A stretch of DNA of 64,000 nucleotides. It comes from Thermodesulfobacteriota bacterium (GTDB lineage: Bacteria > Desulfobacterota > UBA8473). The notes under the pieces are model-generated. The model was not told the DNA's origin and did not search any database. It was given only the letters and a program-made list of their open reading frames with translations. Of the stretch, positions 42,417-50,311 are shown piece after piece (position 1 is the stretch's first letter; each line of letters starts with the position of its first letter). The position numbers and the translations under genes were made by a program. The DNA lies in NCBI GenBank assembly GCA_040757775.1, contig JBFLWQ010000003.1, positions 143,413 to 207,412 of the forward strand, in the 5' to 3' direction.

Positions 42417-43790
42417 ATGAAAACCTTTATCTATATATGTCTGATTATTCTTGTTTCCGGGTGCGTCATACCTGTGCCCAGTCAATCAATTCAGCCAAAA
42501 CGTCTTGACCCTTTGGCAGGCATTGATGTCGGACCTTCGCCTTACAGCGAGCTTACCGTTGGCGTCATAATGTCAGAAAACACAAAAAGCAGTACACGTT
42601 TTGGACAAGAAGGCAGACGCTGGGTTAATTTTGACCTTGAAAAAATCATTGAGAGATTTGACGACGCTTTCAGGCATAATTTCAAGACCGTCGTAAAGCT
42701 TGAAAAGATGGATGACGCCAATGCCGTGCATGTAGACCTAATCGCTGTCTTTGACCGTTATACCGAGGTTTCGCGTAATATCAAGTTTGACGCCAGTGTA
42801 ATATTTTTCACGCCTGATCGTAGCGAGATTGATACCGTCAAGGTAGAAGGTATATCTCATAGTTTTAGTGGACTCCCGGCAAAGTCCATTGAAACAGCAG
42901 CATTTGACACTGCGCGCAGATTGGAAGCAGCGATTCGCTCTTCGGCAAAACTTAGAGAATTTGCAAAGTCGGCATCGCCTCATAAGGCTGCCGTCTATGC
43001 TTCAAAAAAAGGGCCTGTAATTATAGACATTCACCATATCCCTGATTTTCAATCAAGCCCGAGACCAGATGATTTGGCGGTTATTATCGGAATTGAGAAT
43101 TATAAAAGCCTTCCAATGTCCGATCACTCAAAAAGCGATGCGGCTGTTATAAAGGATTATCTAAAGGCTTTTGGATTTCAGGAAAGAAACATTGAATTCG
43201 CGGTTGATGCCGATGCGACAAAATCAGCCATTGAAAAGGCAATTGAGGCATGGTTGCCAAATCGCGTTAAAAAAGACAGCAAGGTTTTCGTTTATTATTC
43301 AGGCCACGGTGCGCCAGAGCCTAACACAAGCGATGCCTACATAGTGCCGCATGATGGAGACCCCAATTATCTTGAGGTTACAGGGTATCCTTTGAAAAGG
43401 CTTTACGATAGATTGGGCAAATTGCAGGTGGCGGAGGTCATTGTCCTTCTTGATTCATGCTTCTCAGGAGCAGGCGGAAGGAGTGTATTGGCGCAGGGCG
43501 CAAGGCCGTTGGTTATGATAACAGATATTAAAACAATTCCATCAAACATGGCTATACTTTCAGCAACGCAAGGCAGCCAGATAAGCACATCATCTCCTGA
43601 AAAAGGACATGGCATATTCACATACTACTTCCTCAAGGCGATAAAAGACGGAAAGAAGAACATAGCAGAGATTTACGAATACATAAAGCCACTGGTAGAA
43701 GACGAGGCAAAGCAGATCAATGTTCAGCAAAGCCCGGGTATAAGCCCGGATATTGAAAAATTAAAGGGAAGGTTCATTTTGAGAAAATAG
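42417..43790 (+). CDS. Caspase-family (C14) lipoprotein
   Basis: The 457-residue protein begins with a lipoprotein signal (L-V-S-G-C16). Residues from about 40 to 190 form an uncharacterised beta-rich domain (T-V-G-V-I-M-S-E-N, then V-D-L-I-A-V-F-D-R-Y). Residues from about 218 to 457 are a caspase domain with H297 in Y-Y-S-G-H-G and C348 in L-L-D-S-C-F-S-G. Identity with the ankyrin-caspase starts near P-D-F-x-S and runs to the C-terminus, also at DNA level, so a recent domain duplication or gene conversion is likely. An AGGAGGTG site precedes the ATG. Confidence 0.92.
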   Translation: MKTFIYICLIILVSGCVIPVPSQSIQPKRLDPLAGIDVGPSPYSELTVGVIMSENTKSSTRFGQEGRRWVNFDLEKIIERFDDAFRHNFKTVVKLEKMDDANAVHVDLIAVFDRYTEVSRNIKFDASVIFFTPDRSEIDTVKVEGISHSFSGLPAKSIETAAFDTARRLEAAIRSSAKLREFAKSASPHKAAVYASKKGPVIIDIHHIPDFQSSPRPDDLAVIIGIENYKSLPMSDHSKSDAAVIKDYLKAFGFQERNIEFAVDADATKSAIEKAIEAWLPNRVKKDSKVFVYYSGHGAPEPNTSDAYIVPHDGDPNYLEVTGYPLKRLYDRLGKLQVAEVIVLLDSCFSGAGGRSVLAQGARPLVMITDIKTIPSNMAILSATQGSQISTSSPEKGHGIFTYYFLKAIKDGKKNIAEIYEYIKPLVEDEAKQINVQQSPGISPDIEKLKGRFILRK

Positions 43791-43799
43791 TAGTGTATT

Positions 43800-45020
43800 A
43801 TGGTTGGTATTGTAAATATTGGATTGCTTTTTTTCTTAATCATCTTATTGGTTTTGAAAAAACTGGACCTGTGGCTTACCCTTATTATTGGGTCGGTTTT
43901 ACTTGGGTTACTTTTCCAAACGCCTGTATCAAGCATAGGGGAAGTACTCTTGGCAGCCAGTATGGATCCCGAGACTCTGAAATTGATAGGGGCTTTGCTT
44001 CTGATACTGCTTTTCAGCAATCTGATGGATGAGACAGGTGAGTTAAGAAAGCTCCTGGAATCCTTCAAGAATATCCTCCGTGATCTCAGGATAGTAGTTG
44101 GCATATTGCCTGCGATTATTGGTCTCATGCCTCTTATGGGTGGTGCTTTGATATCTGCCCCCATGGTAGTAACAGCATCGGATGAGTTAAACCTCTCCAG
44201 AGAAAAGAGGACATTTCTGAATTATTGGTTCAGACACATCTGGGAATATGTGTTACCCACCTATCCAGGGATAGTTCTTGCTTCTGCAATCTTAGGGGTA
44301 TCCATAAGAGAGATCAGCCTTTTTAACCTTCCACTTTTTATAGCAGCTGTTTGCAGTGGTATTATTTTTGGATACAAAAATGTTAGGAGAAACCCACCTG
44401 TTAATAAATCATGTAAAAAAGGGAAGCTGACAAATAATTTTTTTAAACTACTCAGATCATTATCCCCCCTTTTATTTGCTCTCTTCCTGGTCATTGCCCT
44501 AAAGGTTGATCTGGTCTATTCCTTTGTCCTTACTATTGCCGTATTATGGGTACTTTACAGGATTTCTTTAAGGGACATGGTAAGGATGGTCCGTAAAAGC
44601 ATATCAATAGAGATGGCGCTTATGGTACTGGGGGTAATGTTTTTTCAAAAGATGCTCGAGACTACAAAGGCTGTATCCGTTATCTCGGAAAGCCTTTCGG
44701 CTGTAGGGTTCCCCGGCCTTCTTATAGTAATCTCTCTTCCATTTATTGTAGGTATATTGACAGGGATTACCATTGCCTTTGTTGGGATTACCTTCCCGAT
44801 ACTCTTACCCTTCTTTCATTCTGATGGCCATTTTCTCACCTATATGATGCTTTCCTATGCCAGTGGTTATTGTGGTGTCATACTTTCTCCCATGCACCTG
44901 TGCCTGATTCTGACAAAGGATTATTTTAATGCCGGGTTAAACGAGGTATACAGGTTGCTCTGGCTTCCGGCTATTTCTGTTTTTTGTGTAGGCTTGATAA
45001 TCACCCTTATTTGGGGGTAG
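43800..45020 (+). CDS. DUF401-family integral membrane protein
   Basis: The 406-residue protein is almost all hydrophobic helices (about 10-11), with a conserved G-L-M-P-L-M-G-G-A-L-I-S-A-P-M segment near residue 108, W-R/F-R-H-I-W-E-Y near 143 and G-Y-x-G-V-I-L-S-P-M-H-L-C near 353. These match DUF401 (TIGR00529) proteins, which resemble gluconate/citrate-type secondary carriers. The substrate is unknown. fdhD follows by four bases, so the two are co-transcribed. Confidence 0.85.
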   Translation: MVGIVNIGLLFFLIILLVLKKLDLWLTLIIGSVLLGLLFQTPVSSIGEVLLAASMDPETLKLIGALLLILLFSNLMDETGELRKLLESFKNILRDLRIVVGILPAIIGLMPLMGGALISAPMVVTASDELNLSREKRTFLNYWFRHIWEYVLPTYPGIVLASAILGVSIREISLFNLPLFIAAVCSGIIFGYKNVRRNPPVNKSCKKGKLTNNFFKLLRSLSPLLFALFLVIALKVDLVYSFVLTIAVLWVLYRISLRDMVRMVRKSISIEMALMVLGVMFFQKMLETTKAVSVISESLSAVGFPGLLIVISLPFIVGILTGITIAFVGITFPILLPFFHSDGHFLTYMMLSYASGYCGVILSPMHLCLILTKDYFNAGLNEVYRLLWLPAISVFCVGLIITLIWG

Positions 45021-45024
45021 GAAG

Positions 45025-45840
45025 ATGAGGGTGAAAAAGGAATCTTCAATGACCCAGGATTCAAAGACAGAACAACTGGATATTATTAGTTATTCTGAGG
45101 GCTCTTTTTCCAGCGCCAAAAAAAGCATTATAAGAGAGATACCACTGACTATTTTCTTAAATACTGTAGAGATTGTTACTCTCCTTTGTATTGATGATCA
45201 CTTGAAGGAGCTGGCGCTTGGTTTTCTCAACTCCGAAGGCATGCTGAACTCCCCGGATGAGATCATATCTATCAGGCTCGACGAAGAAAGGGGGATTGTT
45301 GAAATTGCCACTCAAAAGTCATACCCTATCTCTGAGAAGCTCTTTATGAAAAGGACTATCACATCAGGATGTGGTAAGGGAAGCAGTTTTTACAATGTTA
45401 TGGATTCCATCCAGTGTAAGAAGGTCAACTCCCAGCTGACAATCTCTGCCAAACAGGTGCTGGGTCTGATGAAGGAACTCCACAGTCTTTCGTATCTGTA
45501 TAAATCTACTGGAGGGGTTCACAACTCTGCGCTAGCCACACCTGAAGGAATCCTTGTCTTTAGAGAGGATATAGGAAGGCATAACGCTGTGGATAAGATA
45601 AATGGAGAATGCTTTTTAAAGGGGATAGACCTGAATGATAAGATTCTCCTTACCACCGGCAGGATAACCTCTGAAATTCTAATCAAGGCAGGAAAGATGG
45701 GGATACCGATTTTACTCTCCCGTTCTGCCTCAACTAGTCTGGCTGTTTCTATGGCTAAAGAGATGGGTATAACAGCTGTAGGCTATATTCGGGGAGGCAA
45801 TTTCACTATCTATTCCTACCCTGAGAGGGTGGAGGGTTGA
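45025..45840 (+). CDS. fdhD: Formate dehydrogenase accessory sulfurtransferase FdhD
   Basis: The 271-residue protein shows the FdhD motifs: R-E-I-P-L-T-I near residue 40, E-L-A-L-G-F-L near 68, S-G-C-G (C116), T-G-G-V-H-N-S-A, R-E-D-I-G-R-H-N-A-V-D-K and T-G-R-I-T-S-E-I. FdhD passes sulfur from IscS to the Mo/W cofactor of formate dehydrogenase. The E. coli enzyme has a C-x-x-C at this place; here only one Cys remains, as in part of the family. It ends 10 bases from the convergent ribF stop. An ATG at 45049 is a possible shorter start. Confidence 0.92.
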   Translation: MRVKKESSMTQDSKTEQLDIISYSEGSFSSAKKSIIREIPLTIFLNTVEIVTLLCIDDHLKELALGFLNSEGMLNSPDEIISIRLDEERGIVEIATQKSYPISEKLFMKRTITSGCGKGSSFYNVMDSIQCKKVNSQLTISAKQVLGLMKELHSLSYLYKSTGGVHNSALATPEGILVFREDIGRHNAVDKINGECFLKGIDLNDKILLTTGRITSEILIKAGKMGIPILLSRSASTSLAVSMAKEMGITAVGYIRGGNFTIYSYPERVEG

Positions 45841-45850
45841 GAGCTATCAT

Positions 45851-46777
45851 CTATAGCTTATTAAATATCTCTCTGGTCCTTTCCACATCCTTTTTTATCT
45901 GCTCGACAAGTGTTTCAGGACTATCGAAGGCTTTCTCGTCTCTCAGCCTTTCTACAAAGGATACCTTGATGTTTTCGTCATATATGTCTTTATTAAAATC
46001 CAGGATATGCACTTCGATAGAAAGGGTACCATCTGCAAAGGTAGGGTTAAAGCCGATATTTACAACCCCCTGGTAAGGATGATCTCCATAAAATACATGA
46101 ACTACATATATCCCCGGTTTAGGATGGATTTCTTCAACTGATTTGAGATTTGCCGTAGGAAAACCCAGGCCCTTCCCTCTGTCTCTACCCCTCCCTACCT
46201 TCCCCGAGATTGAGTAGTTTCTTCCCAAGAAGCCAGCAACCTTTTTTACATCTCCCTTGTGGATGCTATCCCTGATCTTTGTGCTGCTAACGAGGACATC
46301 ATCCACTTTAACGGCATCTACAACGTGTACTTCAAAATCGAATTCTTCACCCAGCTGTTTCAGGGTATCAATATTCCCTTTTCTTCCTTTCCCAAAGGCA
46401 TAATCATGACCGACAAAAACAGCCCTGCCCCCGATCTTATCCATAAGGATATCTTTCACAAATTGTCTTGGAGACAGATTGGCATATTCACGGGTAAAAT
46501 CTTCGCAAATTACAATATCAATCCCCGATTCTTCGATTAACTTTATCTTTTCTGAAAAGGAAGTAATTAAGGGAACTTTCTTATGGGGAGACAGTATATT
46601 TAAAGGATGGGGTTCAAAAGTGTAGACTATCGAATCTCCTTTCAATTCAGAGCTCCTTTGTTTTACCTCCTTAAAGATTTTTTGGTGTCCCAGGTGAATG
46701 CCATCAAAATTTCCTATGGTTATAACTGGTGTGTTAAATTTTTTCTTTAAATTTGCGGTTCCTCGTATGATTTCCAT
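45851..46777 (-). CDS. ribF: Riboflavin kinase / FAD synthetase
   Basis: The 308-residue bifunctional protein has an N-terminal FAD synthetase with I-G-N-F-D-G-I-H-L-G-H-Q (nucleotidyl-transfer motif, about residues 22-33) and F-V-G-H-D-Y-A-F-G, and a C-terminal riboflavin kinase with G-R-G-x-G-F-P-T-A-N-L and N-I-G-x-N-P-T-F. It turns riboflavin into FMN and FAD. I chose the ATG at 46777 because it has a GGAAGGA site; a frame extension to 46825 does not look like the family. Confidence 0.96.
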   Translation of the reverse strand: MEIIRGTANLKKKFNTPVITIGNFDGIHLGHQKIFKEVKQRSSELKGDSIVYTFEPHPLNILSPHKKVPLITSFSEKIKLIEESGIDIVICEDFTREYANLSPRQFVKDILMDKIGGRAVFVGHDYAFGKGRKGNIDTLKQLGEEFDFEVHVVDAVKVDDVLVSSTKIRDSIHKGDVKKVAGFLGRNYSISGKVGRGRDRGKGLGFPTANLKSVEEIHPKPGIYVVHVFYGDHPYQGVVNIGFNPTFADGTLSIEVHILDFNKDIYDENIKVSFVERLRDEKAFDSPETLVEQIKKDVERTREIFNKL

Positions 46778-46843
46778 TGAATCATTTCCTTCCGGATTTT
46801 CCTGGTGATAAGAGCTGACATACAAGCTAAAAACAGAATCGGC

Positions 46844-46872
46844 TTGACAACTCCAAGGGTATAAAGTATAAG
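46844..46872 (+). promoter_or_regulatory. Sigma-70 promoter for tRNA-Leu(CAG)
   Basis: TTGACA (46844-46849), 17 bases, TATAAG (46867-46872), about 60 bases before the tRNA. Confidence 0.75.
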
Positions 46873-46934
46873 TTAAAAATATGGATTTTGCAACTCATTA
46901 ATTTCTTTCCAGTTGTTTCTGAAGTACTTTCTAT

Positions 46935-47021
46935 GCCGAAGTGGCGGAACTGGTAGACGCGCTAGGTTCAGGGTCTAGTGAGGGGTTCCTCGTAGGGGTT
47001 CGAGTCCCCTCTTCGGCACCA
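46935..47021 (+). tRNA. tRNA-Leu (anticodon CAG)
   Basis: Acceptor GCCGAAG/CTTCGGC, D-arm with GGTAGACGC, anticodon stem CTAGG/TCTAG with loop TTCAGGG (anticodon CAG), long variable arm TGAGGGG-TTCCTCG, T-arm GGGGTTCGAGTCCCC and encoded CCA at 47019-47021. Confidence 0.98.
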
Positions 47022-47057
47022 TTTCTAGCACTTTTCCCTTTGTCCAAAAACAAAATT

Positions 47058-47093
47058 AAAAACCCCATCTCTTTTTTAAGAAACGGGGTTTTT
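47058..47093 (+). terminator. Terminator after tRNA-Leu(CAG)
   Basis: AAAAACCCC (47058-47066) pairs with GGGGTTTTT (47085-47093), with T-runs on either strand. It may also serve the minus-strand HicA-like gene that ends at 47124. Confidence 0.85.
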
Positions 47094-47123
47094 CGGTAAC
47101 TAAATCTATTTCAATGCCTTTTT

Positions 47124-47411
47124 TCAGGACTCTGATATCTGTTCTTTTATAATGCCCTCATATTTCTGCCTGTCCAGAGGGCATTCCAGCAAATCGTCAA
47201 ATTCCTCAACAGTCAATTTTAATTGCTTGGCCATGGATTTATATGTTTTTAGAGGAAGTCCTTTTCTTCCTTTCGGTACAGTGATTCGTGCTATCTTTAT
47301 ATCTCCCAGCTTGAACCAACCATTAAATTCATGACCATCCAGGAATGCAATCTCCAGTTTACCCTCACAGCAACGTTTCACATCATGTGCATTGAACTGA
47401 CTATTTTTCAT
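47124..47411 (-). CDS. HicA-like small protein, degenerate at the catalytic His (95 aa)
   Basis: The C-terminal half (I-T-V-P-K-G-R-K-G-L-P-L-K-T-Y-K-S-M-A-K-Q-L-x-L-T) follows the HicA pattern R-x-x-V-P-x-x-x-x-K-x-L-x-x-G-T-L-x-x-I-x-x-Q-x-x-L. The G-S-H loop that supplies the catalytic His in HicA mRNA interferases is replaced by G-W-F, so RNase activity is doubtful. It lies three bases after a HicB-like gene, the HicBA order. Family membership is inferred from pattern and context. Confidence 0.5.
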   Translation of the reverse strand: MKNSQFNAHDVKRCCEGKLEIAFLDGHEFNGWFKLGDIKIARITVPKGRKGLPLKTYKSMAKQLKLTVEEFDDLLECPLDRQKYEGIIKEQISES

Positions 47412-47414
47412 GAA

Positions 47415-47753
47415 TCAATCCGCAATGTAATCCTTTAAAAAAACTTTAATTCTGAGCCACTCGTCGCTGTACTGATCATCTTCCATCAGGTTATTATGGA
47501 GAGATTCTATCTCCCGTTTGAGCATATCTACGGCATCTTCAGGAGTCTCACCACTGCCGTACAGGGGAATTTCAGTCGTACGCGCAATGTACCCATTCTC
47601 ATCCGGTTCCAATACAGCATCTAACGGAATCCGGAGACGCTTATGAGGCAAAAAGTGGATTTTGATGAAGCCGGTTGCTTCCCTTCTGAATTTCTTTACC
47701 TCATTTTCCAGGGTATCGATTTTCTCCTCCAACATCTTCCTTTCCATAACCAT
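47415..47753 (-). CDS. HicB-like antitoxin (112 aa)
   Basis: After an N-terminal coiled coil (residues 3-25), the protein has the HicB half-fold: L-E-P-D-E-N-G-Y-I-A-R-T-T-E-I-P-L-Y-G-S-G-E-T-P-E-D-A, then a helix with L-K-R-E-I-E-S-L. HicB proteins bind and block HicA and repress their own operon. No ribosome binding site is visible before the ATG at 47753 (or 47747), and the first codons overlap a transposase remnant in another frame, so the 5' part may have been rearranged. Confidence 0.65.
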   Translation of the reverse strand: MVMERKMLEEKIDTLENEVKKFRREATGFIKIHFLPHKRLRIPLDAVLEPDENGYIARTTEIPLYGSGETPEDAVDMLKREIESLHNNLMEDDQYSDEWLRIKVFLKDYIAD

Positions 47754-47826
47754 ATACTCTATAACTACTCCACAGATATTCCATGGGGTCCTTCACAACC
47801 CCTACCCTCAATGGGTTCTTCTCTAT
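47749..47826 (-). pseudogene. Remnant of a REP-associated tyrosine transposase (RAYT, Y1_Tnp)
   Basis: On the minus strand, one frame encodes I-E-K-N-P-L-R-V-G-V-V-K-D-P-M-E-Y-L-W-S-S-Y-R-V-Y-G. This is the highly typical C-terminal segment of TnpA_REP proteins (consensus I-E-R-N-P-L-R-A-G-L-V-x-x-P-x-x-Y-x-W-S-S-Y). Only about 26 codons survive, with a stop two codons upstream; the catalytic H-x-H and Tyr are absent. It overlaps the start of the HicB-like gene. RAYTs mobilise REP palindromes, which are common in this window. Confidence 0.7.
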
Positions 47827-47900
47827 TTATCTCCCACATTCAAGAAGATAACAGTCTCTTTCTACTACTGCACTTTTGTATCCTCGTTGTATCCTTGCCT

Positions 47901-48557
47901 TCATTTTCGTACATCAATTTTGAAATCAGCCGTTATTGGTGGAGTGTTATCACCTGTTACAGTACACTTCGCTTCGTATATGCCTTCTTTCGGAAACTTA
48001 ACCAATAATGGATTAAGTCTAGTTAAAACACTAGGCTGTAATATCCCCTTGGCAGAGTAAACATATGAAATATTGGGGTCTATTTCAGTCCATCCCCTTG
48101 ACTTAGTAGCGTCAAATTTAACTTCCACTTTGCCTGAAAAGTGTAGGAACAGAGTAGGGTTTGAAAAATTAGTGTTGCCTAAGTTACCTATACCTAACCA
48201 GAATGACTGCTCAGAATTTTGCCATTTCATGACTGCAGAATGTGAACGAAGGTCAATACTTTCCTGGTAGTTATGTTCTTGTGCATTTGGATATTCCTGA
48301 GTAACAAATACACGACCTGGAACCTTGTGTTGGCTAGTGAATAAAGCTGGTTCAATTGGTTTTTTTGCAGTTATGTCTATTTCCGACCTTGAAATATGAA
48401 ATCTTTCATAAAATAAATGTACTGAAGGAATAAGGATATACAAAAATAGAAACGATAAACACAAACCAACGAGCCCAAATTTTTTATAATTACACGCTCT
48501 TATGGCAAAAACCAGAGAAACAAAAGCTGCTATGAGATAAACTACAGTCCAGAACAC
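47901..48557 (-). CDS. Membrane-anchored protein with an exported beta-rich domain (218 aa)
   Basis: Two hydrophobic helices lie at about residues 3-20 and 27-50, followed by an aromatic, probably beta-sandwich domain that would face the periplasm (for example F-W-L-G-I-G-N-L-G-N, then T-L-F-L-H-F-S-G-K-V-E-V-K-F). The end K-F-P-K-E-G-I-Y-E-A-K-C-T-V resembles the last strands of Ig-like or CARDB-like domains. I do not recognise a family. The start ATG has an AGGAGGTAC site. It is not obviously in an operon with its neighbours. Confidence 0.65.
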   Translation of the reverse strand: MFWTVVYLIAAFVSLVFAIRACNYKKFGLVGLCLSFLFLYILIPSVHLFYERFHISRSEIDITAKKPIEPALFTSQHKVPGRVFVTQEYPNAQEHNYQESIDLRSHSAVMKWQNSEQSFWLGIGNLGNTNFSNPTLFLHFSGKVEVKFDATKSRGWTEIDPNISYVYSAKGILQPSVLTRLNPLLVKFPKEGIYEAKCTVTGDNTPPITADFKIDVRK

Positions 48558-48752
48558 TGTACCTCCTCAGCTAGAAAGGATGCTAATTAAGGAAAGACGT
48601 CCTCGCGATCACCCCTATGTTATTCCTTGATTTACTTGTAAGGAAAATAGTGAGCAAAACAGTGAGCAAAACAGTTCTTTTCATTTTAATAGCCCCTTAT
48701 ATTTGCCAGGGTTCCTTGTAGTGGGTTTCGAGTTCCTAGTGGACTTATGAAT

Positions 48753-49283
48753 CTAGTGAGACGTTTCGGGTTTATAGACCTTATTTACCAATTCCTTAGC
48801 TAGCCTTTTACCTATCTCCGCGGCAACTAAACGATCCAAAGACATAATGTTTTGATAAAAGCTACCTGTCCATGTTATAGAACCAGTCTTTATATCAATC
48901 ATTTTACACGATACAGTCGCAGGGAAAAATCCATACCAAAGTTTATATGTTTCGACAGAACCGACTATTAAATAATCACAGTCTGCTAGTTTGCCTATTT
49001 TTTCTAACGACACCTTTTGTAAAGCACCAGTTAAATCCAATCCTTGCTCTCTCAATATGCTTTGTAAATAAGTCCTTTCTACTACTTTTATGTTGGATTT
49101 TAAAAGTTCTTGGGTCATAGAATAAGGGATAATCGTTCCAATATTCACGTCATTACAAACAAATGGCAAAATAGCTATTTGAGAAGTTTTATCAAATTGT
49201 GTTTCAGGTAAAAGTTCACTGGAAATATGAACACACCCAAACAATAGTAATGCAAATGTAAGGATAATTACTGGTATCTTCAT
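48753..49283 (-). CDS. CsgG/LpoB-like outer-membrane lipoprotein (176 aa)
   Basis: The ATG at 49283 has a GGAGAG site and gives a clean lipoprotein signal (L-L-F-G-C). The mature part has the CsgG-like fold pattern: I-A-I-L-P-F, then a helix, V-V-E-R-T-Y-L-Q-S-I-L-R-E-Q-G-L-D-L-T-G-A, and L-A-D-C-D-Y-L-I-V-G-S-V. CsgG-like lipoproteins include curli secretion channels and LpoB activators of penicillin-binding proteins. The protein is shorter than CsgG and lacks its pore hairpins, so an accessory role is likelier. A duplicated leader element lies about 100 bases upstream. Confidence 0.75.
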   Translation of the reverse strand: MKIPVIILTFALLLFGCVHISSELLPETQFDKTSQIAILPFVCNDVNIGTIIPYSMTQELLKSNIKVVERTYLQSILREQGLDLTGALQKVSLEKIGKLADCDYLIVGSVETYKLWYGFFPATVSCKMIDIKTGSITWTGSFYQNIMSLDRLVAAEIGKRLAKELVNKVYKPETSH

Positions 49284-49381
49284 AATACTCTCCATTTTAG
49301 ACATTAACCCCCTTTGCTTGCTACCTTAGCCATATCTTGGTAAACATAACAAGAACATCCTTTCGGCTTATGCCTTAAAAC

Positions 49382-49550
49382 AAAAAAGGCGCCCTTCCTC
49401 TTCACTCCCTGTAATCCCAGGATTTAAAGAAAGACGCCCTCCATAATTGCCCCTTTATGCTTAGGGTTTAGGGACTTAAAACAACTATTATCTAACCATA
49501 CACTTACCTATACCTTAATTATCAGACAAAATCCAGTCTTTTTTCGTCTT
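49382..49550 (-). ncRNA. Candidate leader RNA with terminator-like hairpin (copy A)
   Basis: Read on the minus strand, an ~110-nt segment leads to a hairpin: GGCGTCTTTCTTT pairs with the stretch ending GAAGGGCGCC, around an inner CCTG-GGATTA-CAGG hairpin, and a T-run follows. The same sequence, about three quarters identical over ~170 bases by eye, is upstream of the acyl-CoA synthetase gene (copy B, 60099-60270). Differences in the stem keep pairing (U-A against U-G). The 500-bp spacer 49284-49782 holds this element and a palindromic repeat. It could be a riboswitch-attenuator or a repeated mobile element. Confidence 0.5.
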
Positions 49551-49598
49551 TTTAAACTCTTTCCATTAGACAATGAGACTGTGTTGTAATACATATTT

Positions 49599-49672
49599 TG
49601 TCACCCTGAACTCGTTTCAGGGTCTCATGACGTATTGATTTTATTAGATGCTGAAACAAATTCAGCATGACA
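49599..49672. repeat. Palindromic repeat, TGTCACCCTGAACT family
   Basis: TGTCACCCTGAACTCGTTTCAGGG at the left and GCTGAAACAAATTCAGCATGACA at the right form two half-palindromes with complementary outer ends (TGTCA and TGACA). It lies between the leader element and the mutase small-subunit gene. Confidence 0.75.
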
Positions 49673-49782
49673 TTTTGCCTTGATATACTAATTGTGACAC
49701 ACTTTCAATACAGGGGGGATTTTACAAAATCTTCTCTCTTATCTCATGTTTTTCTTTGTCTCTATTAGAACAAACGTATTCA

Positions 49783-50199
49783 TCATGAACTATGGGACTG
49801 GCGCTCTTTTTCCACGTAAACCTTCATGTCGTGAATATGTTTTGAGACCTCTTGAAGCGATGTGCCAGGACCAAAAACAGCCTTAACCCCAAGGCAGAGC
49901 AACTCTCTTGAATCATTCGGCGAGATGACTCCTCCAAAAATCAAGGGAATCCCCTTCATTTTTCTATCACCCATTAGCCTGAGGATCTCCGAAGCAAAAT
50001 AACTGTGTTCTCCCATAGAACAACTGATACCTATGATATCAACATCCTCCTCCTCTGCTGCCCTTACTGCCTCTGAAGGGAATTCAAAACGGGTAAAAAC
50101 AACTTCGAAACCTGCATCTCGAAGAGTATGTGCAATTGTTTTCACTCCTCTATCATGGGCGTCCATAGCCCACTTTCCCAGTAGGATTTTCATAATCAT
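49783..50199 (-). CDS. Cobalamin-binding small subunit of an acyl-CoA mutase
   Basis: The 138-residue protein is a B12-binding Rossmann domain with D13-x-H15-x-x-G18 (the His that ligates cobalt), G-I-S-C-S in the middle and a later F-G-G. This is the separate C-terminal subunit seen in archaeal-type methylmalonyl-CoA and 2-hydroxyisobutyryl-CoA mutases. It differs from the usual K-x-G-x-D-G-H-D-R-G by W-A-M-D-A-H-D-R-G. The catalytic subunit is encoded at 51540-53234, with a substrate-binding protein gene in between, which is an unusual arrangement. The ATG at 50199 has an AGGAAGGA site. Confidence 0.9.
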   Translation of the reverse strand: MIMKILLGKWAMDAHDRGVKTIAHTLRDAGFEVVFTRFEFPSEAVRAAEEEDVDIIGISCSMGEHSYFASEILRLMGDRKMKGIPLIFGGVISPNDSRELLCLGVKAVFGPGTSLQEVSKHIHDMKVYVEKERQSHSS

Positions 50200-50311
50200 C
50201 CAATTCCTTCCTCAACCTGAGATTTATTCACATGCACAAAATTTAATTGGTCTTTGCCCATCTATCCGTTTGTTCCCATATCATAAAACATTATAGAATT
50301 TTCTTTAATTA

